This document shows positions 60,999 to 64,000 of a DNA stretch of 64,000 bases, piece after piece (the first letter of the stretch is position 1; the number at the start of each line of letters is the position of its first letter). The DNA is from Zhengitettix transpicula (Eukaryota > Arthropoda > Insecta > Orthoptera > Tetrigidae): positions 63,901,501 to 63,965,500 of the forward strand of contig CM073593.1 in NCBI GenBank assembly GCA_037074705.1, read 5' to 3'. The notes beneath the pieces were generated by a model that had not been told where the DNA came from, made no database searches, and saw only the letters and a program-made list of their open reading frames with translations. The position numbers were made by a program, and so were the translations under genes.

Positions 60999-63900
60999 CT
61001 GTAACAGAAACAAACAATGCTTCAATCAAAATTGGATCCAAATTAATAATACAAATTTAGAAAACCAAATTAATTTATTTACATAAAGAAACCTCAAATC
61101 AGTTTACAAGCTAAGTTTAAATTGGTATGTAAATCTGCCCTTTTATGAAAAAATTACTTCGGCTTCAAAATCACATTTTAGTTATAACTATATACTTTAC
61201 ACTGAAGTTTCCAGAATATATATTCAATTATACAGCTGAATTTGTTTAGTTTGTAACTCTTAATTGCAATGATAAAGGAAATTTAAGTTTCTCGGTAGTA
61301 TTAACAAAAAGCAGTAAGTAATATAGCTGTCTTTTTCAATTTCAAAAGCCAACCTATTGTATTCTAGAATGTTGGACCATCAAATCTTGGAGACACCCCT
61401 GAATCATACAAAATTGAACACTAAAAATAATATAACAAACTTCCATTTCAAATTATGTCAGGACTCAATCAAATATTAAATAAAAAGAAATGTTAAAAAC
61501 AATATTTTCATTTAAAAAGTAGTATGGTGAGCATTAAATTGCTCACTTTCTGTGTCAGTATCATCTCGTGAAGCCTCTTGTCTTCTATGTATAGATGCAT
61601 TTTTAGCAGCTATCTTCAATGCTATATTGTCAGAACTGGCACTTTGAGCTCTGGCTGGCCGTCCACCATTAGGGCCATTTCCTGAAGAATATATTCCTGG
61701 AAAAATTAAAACATGCTTCTGAATGAAAACATGAAGAGACAATTTTCTTATTTTTGTAGTTCATGATCAATGAATTTATGTAATTTGTAAACATTTCCTC
61801 TATAAACATTTTATGCCTTCTTAAACTAACAGTTCTGTAGTCACATTCAGATTCATTGTACCGATACAGTTAAAACTGTTTCAAAATTGATTACACATGA
61901 TTGGAAGTTTTCATTGGCATATACAGTTGTATTATAAAAAATAATAATATTTTGTTTTCAAAACAAAATATCAAGCAATTAAATCTTAAGTCATACAAAT
62001 CTAAAAATGGTAAAATTTGTAATGAGGTTCAATGACCTTTGGAATAAACAAGATAGTAACAAATGTTTCACTTAAGGTTAAAATTGAATTAACCAAAATA
62101 TAATAAATAATATAATAAATATAATAAGCAGTCAGTACAAATAAAAAATGTAATGAGCATCATGACCAAATGTGAACAGACTTTGAGTTGAGTTGGCTGT
62201 AGAGATACCTGGTTAGCAGTAATTATTGGATAATTAAATAGATATAAGTCGTAAATAACAGGTACAACTTATACTTTCCTTGGTCAGTTTTGGAAATAAT
62301 GAGTCAGTGGATGACATTGCACATTACCTCAATTGAATACAATTAAATCTATGATTTTTTGAATATATATTAGTATATTAGAAATTATATTTTTCAATTA
62401 TCTTAAATGTTAACTACTCCTGCAAGTTTTATAACACACAATTCAAAAACTGATTATCTTTAGTCAAAAAAACTTTAAATAAATTATTTACTCAATAACT
62501 TTTTTATTTACCACTATTTATATTTTCTGTGCTTCGTGCTTTAAGGGCATGACTCAAATCCTTCTCATTTGAGATGGGTAACTTTGACACTATACCATCA
62601 CCAGTATGCAATCTGGTTCCCATAATTGTGTTGGCAGAAGGCAATACTCTAGGATAAGGTGACCTCAACATTACTTCTGGGCCACCACCATATATTCTCT
62701 TAAAGAAATGCCATAATTCCTCTGATAGTTGAGCATAATCAGATACTGTAATAAGAGAAATTATTTAAAACAATAACCTACAAAAAAAGGCAACAAACAT
62801 AATTAAGAAATTGTTTGTGAACCAATAACAGAACCATAAAAATAAGAACTTGAAATAAATAATTCATACTAAGTAAAATAATGGATATCAAATTGTTGAT
62901 TTATGTTTAGTAAATCAATATTATTGAATCCCACAATACTGTCCCAAGAAAACTTGATTTGTTCCAATCTATGCAGCACATAATCCTGCACTCTTACTAA
63001 CCAGCTTACAAATTAAATATTTTCAATTAACCAAAGCAGTTTATATATTTTTCCTTATAGAAATAAAAATAATTCTGAATATACTTTCATTATTACCCAT
63101 TTTAACAACTGGTTGTCCATTTTTATTGGCAATAATTGGAGTGTTGTCAATTGGTCCTGGTGGCTCAAGTTCTTTACCTCGAACAAAACTTTGCCATTGA
63201 CGGAACCAGCTCATTGATATGGCATATATTACAGTCCGACTTTCATCAAGCTGAAATAGGAGGAGAATACATTAATTTGGAATTAAATGTATTTCTAATT
63301 TTTTTTATATATATAGAGCTAATTAATTTCCTAAATTTTTTTTTACAAAAGTATAAAAAGCTTATTATTAGCATTTATACTGCTCATAAAATTTATAGAA
63401 GATTTATTGAAGAATGTTCAACAGATAATGCATATATTCAGGAAATAAAGAATAGTGTCTACAAATATAAACAGCATTAGTATTTTGTATGACAAATACT
63501 CTAAATCATTACATTGATTTATTGTTAAATAACTGAACAAATATAATTCTTAAAATGTGGGGTCTGAGAAAATTTTTGCATAACACTTCTAAAATTTAAA
63601 CTACATAGTCACTTAATTTGAATTATACTTAATACATATACAAACTATGAATGTTATAAATTTTGAGGAAGATTTAAACAAAACCTATAACTATAATATA
63701 TTAAGCCAAAGCATTACCACTTACGTATAGTTTCAGTGAAACAGAATCAAACTTGCAGTTCCAAAAAACATTAAAATCAATTATATAACATTAAAAAAGA
63801 AATAGAATTACCATTTGCTATTATGTAAATTATTATCTGTAGATGTAAACTAGATTATGGTAACAAATCAAAGAGAGTGTCTAAAAATATTTTTAAAAGC

Positions 63901-64000
63901 TGTAAAAATAGTATTTGTAGTTGACATACTTTAAACTCATTCATAAGATGTGTGAATTCCTCAAACTCTTGGCTAATTCTCATCTGAAGAGCTTTGAGTT
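60808..64000 (-). CDS. USP20/USP33-type ubiquitin hydrolase, C-terminal part
   Basis: This is a deubiquitinating cysteine protease of the USP family, cytoplasmic in known members. Only the C-terminal 265 codons or so lie in the window. Exons in transcript order: 63930-64000 (continues past the edge), 63097-63250, 62512-62745, 61547-61696, 60808-60998. All four junctions are GT-AG and phase-compatible. The diagnostic part is a DUSP domain: ISMSWFRQWQSFVRGKELEP and PPGPIDNTP in one exon, and SEELWHFFKRIYGGGPEV in the next, as in the second DUSP of USP20/USP33. The tail after the DUSP is about 170 residues, longer than I recall for human USP20, and rich in Ser, Glu and Asp. The catalytic domain is outside the window. 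The gene is convergent with the cadherin, stops about 3.04 kb apart. A possible AATAAA on this strand is at 60352-60357. Confidence 0.88.
60999..61546 (-). other. USP20/33 last intron
   Basis: Bounded by GTGAGC and CTGTTACAG on the minus strand. The first 35 bases are the read-through coding extension to TAA at 61512; the rest is AT-rich and featureless. Confidence 0.7.
61547..61696 (-). CDS. USP20/33 tail exon with optional read-through stop
   Basis: Starts after TTTTTCCAG and encodes a Ser/Asn/Arg-rich tail (SSDNIALKIAAKNA, QEASRDDTDTE). A GTGAGC donor at 61546-61541 splices in frame to the exon at 60998-60808. If not spliced, the frame runs 11 more codons to a TAA at 61512-61514, giving a shorter C-terminus. 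Confidence 0.8.
61697..62511 (-). other. USP20/33 intron
   Basis: Bounded by GTAAAT and TTTTTCCAG on the minus strand. AT-rich sequence with no recognised element. Confidence 0.8.
62512..62745 (-). CDS. USP20/33 DUSP exon (second half)
   Basis: Starts after TTATTACAG and encodes SDYAQLSEELWHFFKRIYGG with GPEVMLR, the end of the DUSP fold, followed by a less conserved linker (PSANTIMGTRLHTGDGIV). It ends in phase 1 before GTAAAT. Confidence 0.92.
62746..63096 (-). other. USP20/33 intron within the DUSP domain
   Basis: Bounded by GTAATA and TTATTACAG on the minus strand. AT-rich, no recognised element. Confidence 0.8.
63097..63250 (-). CDS. USP20/33 DUSP exon (first half)
   Basis: Starts after TATTTCAG and encodes ESRTVIYAISMSWFRQWQSF, VRGKELEPPGPIDNTP and QPVVKM. 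The WF-W-F plus PPGPIDN pattern is the DUSP signature. It ends in phase 1 before GTAATA. A plus-strand frame at 63136-63480 overlaps this exon and is a shadow. Confidence 0.92.
63251..63929 (-). other. USP20/33 intron before the DUSP exon
   Basis: Bounded by GTATGT and TATTTCAG on the minus strand. AT-rich, no recognised element. Confidence 0.75.
63930..64000 (-). CDS. USP20/33 exon at window edge (partial)
   Basis: Reading leftward from the edge, an open frame encodes MRISQEFEEFTHLMNEFK and ends at AAA before a GTATGT donor. It joins the DUSP exon in phase 0. It is the linker before the second DUSP domain and is cut by the window end. Confidence 0.75.

Noticed and set aside
63136..63480. 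114-codon plus-strand open frame
   Set aside because: Antisense shadow of the USP20/33 DUSP exon running into AT-rich intron.

Overview
The window is AT-rich animal nuclear DNA: long introns, GT-AG splice junctions, (TA)n microsatellites, tRNA-derived SINEs, decayed non-LTR retrotransposons and DNA-transposon remnants. The protein sequences are arthropod, and the mix of long introns and repeat families looks like a hemimetabolous insect, most likely a cockroach or a relative. That placement is inferred from style and remembered repeat character; it was not tested by a search.

Layout. Positions 1 to about 57.8 kb belong to one plus-strand gene, a type III classical cadherin of the neural-cadherin (CadN/CadN2) clade. 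Its 5' exons lie upstream of the window. I traced 25 consecutive coding exons (15312 to 57766), all joined in compatible phase, giving 1649 codons plus a stop. They encode about seven cadherin repeats, a membrane-proximal region, EGF-like domains, two laminin-G domains, one transmembrane helix and a catenin-binding tail. The first 15.3 kb is presumed to be intron. Exons 1 to 3 are scattered over 19 kb of repeat-rich intron; exons 4 to 25 are packed into 18 kb.

A convergent minus-strand gene enters from the right edge and ends at 60808. Its five visible exons encode the C-terminal DUSP region and tail of a USP20/USP33-type ubiquitin-specific protease. About 3 kb of 3' flanking DNA separates the two stop codons and holds a small palindromic element with TTAA ends.

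Repeats. The left 39 kb holds several copies of one interspersed family (including a four-copy tandem cluster), tRNA-like SINEs, a mariner deletion derivative, a LINE fragment next to exon 1, a possible LTR-element remnant, and paired direct repeats either side of exon 3. The right 25 kb holds older jockey-like LINE fragments and fold-back repeats.

The most striking large-scale feature is a sharp fall in CpG content near 38.9 kb, inside cadherin intron 3. The CpG-rich side carries exons 1 to 3 and the CpG-poor side carries exons 4 to 25 plus the protease gene. The third-codon-position GC of the cadherin changes with it. This looks like the edge of a germline-methylated domain that cuts through a single gene. 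I found no evidence for a wholly new multi-gene system.
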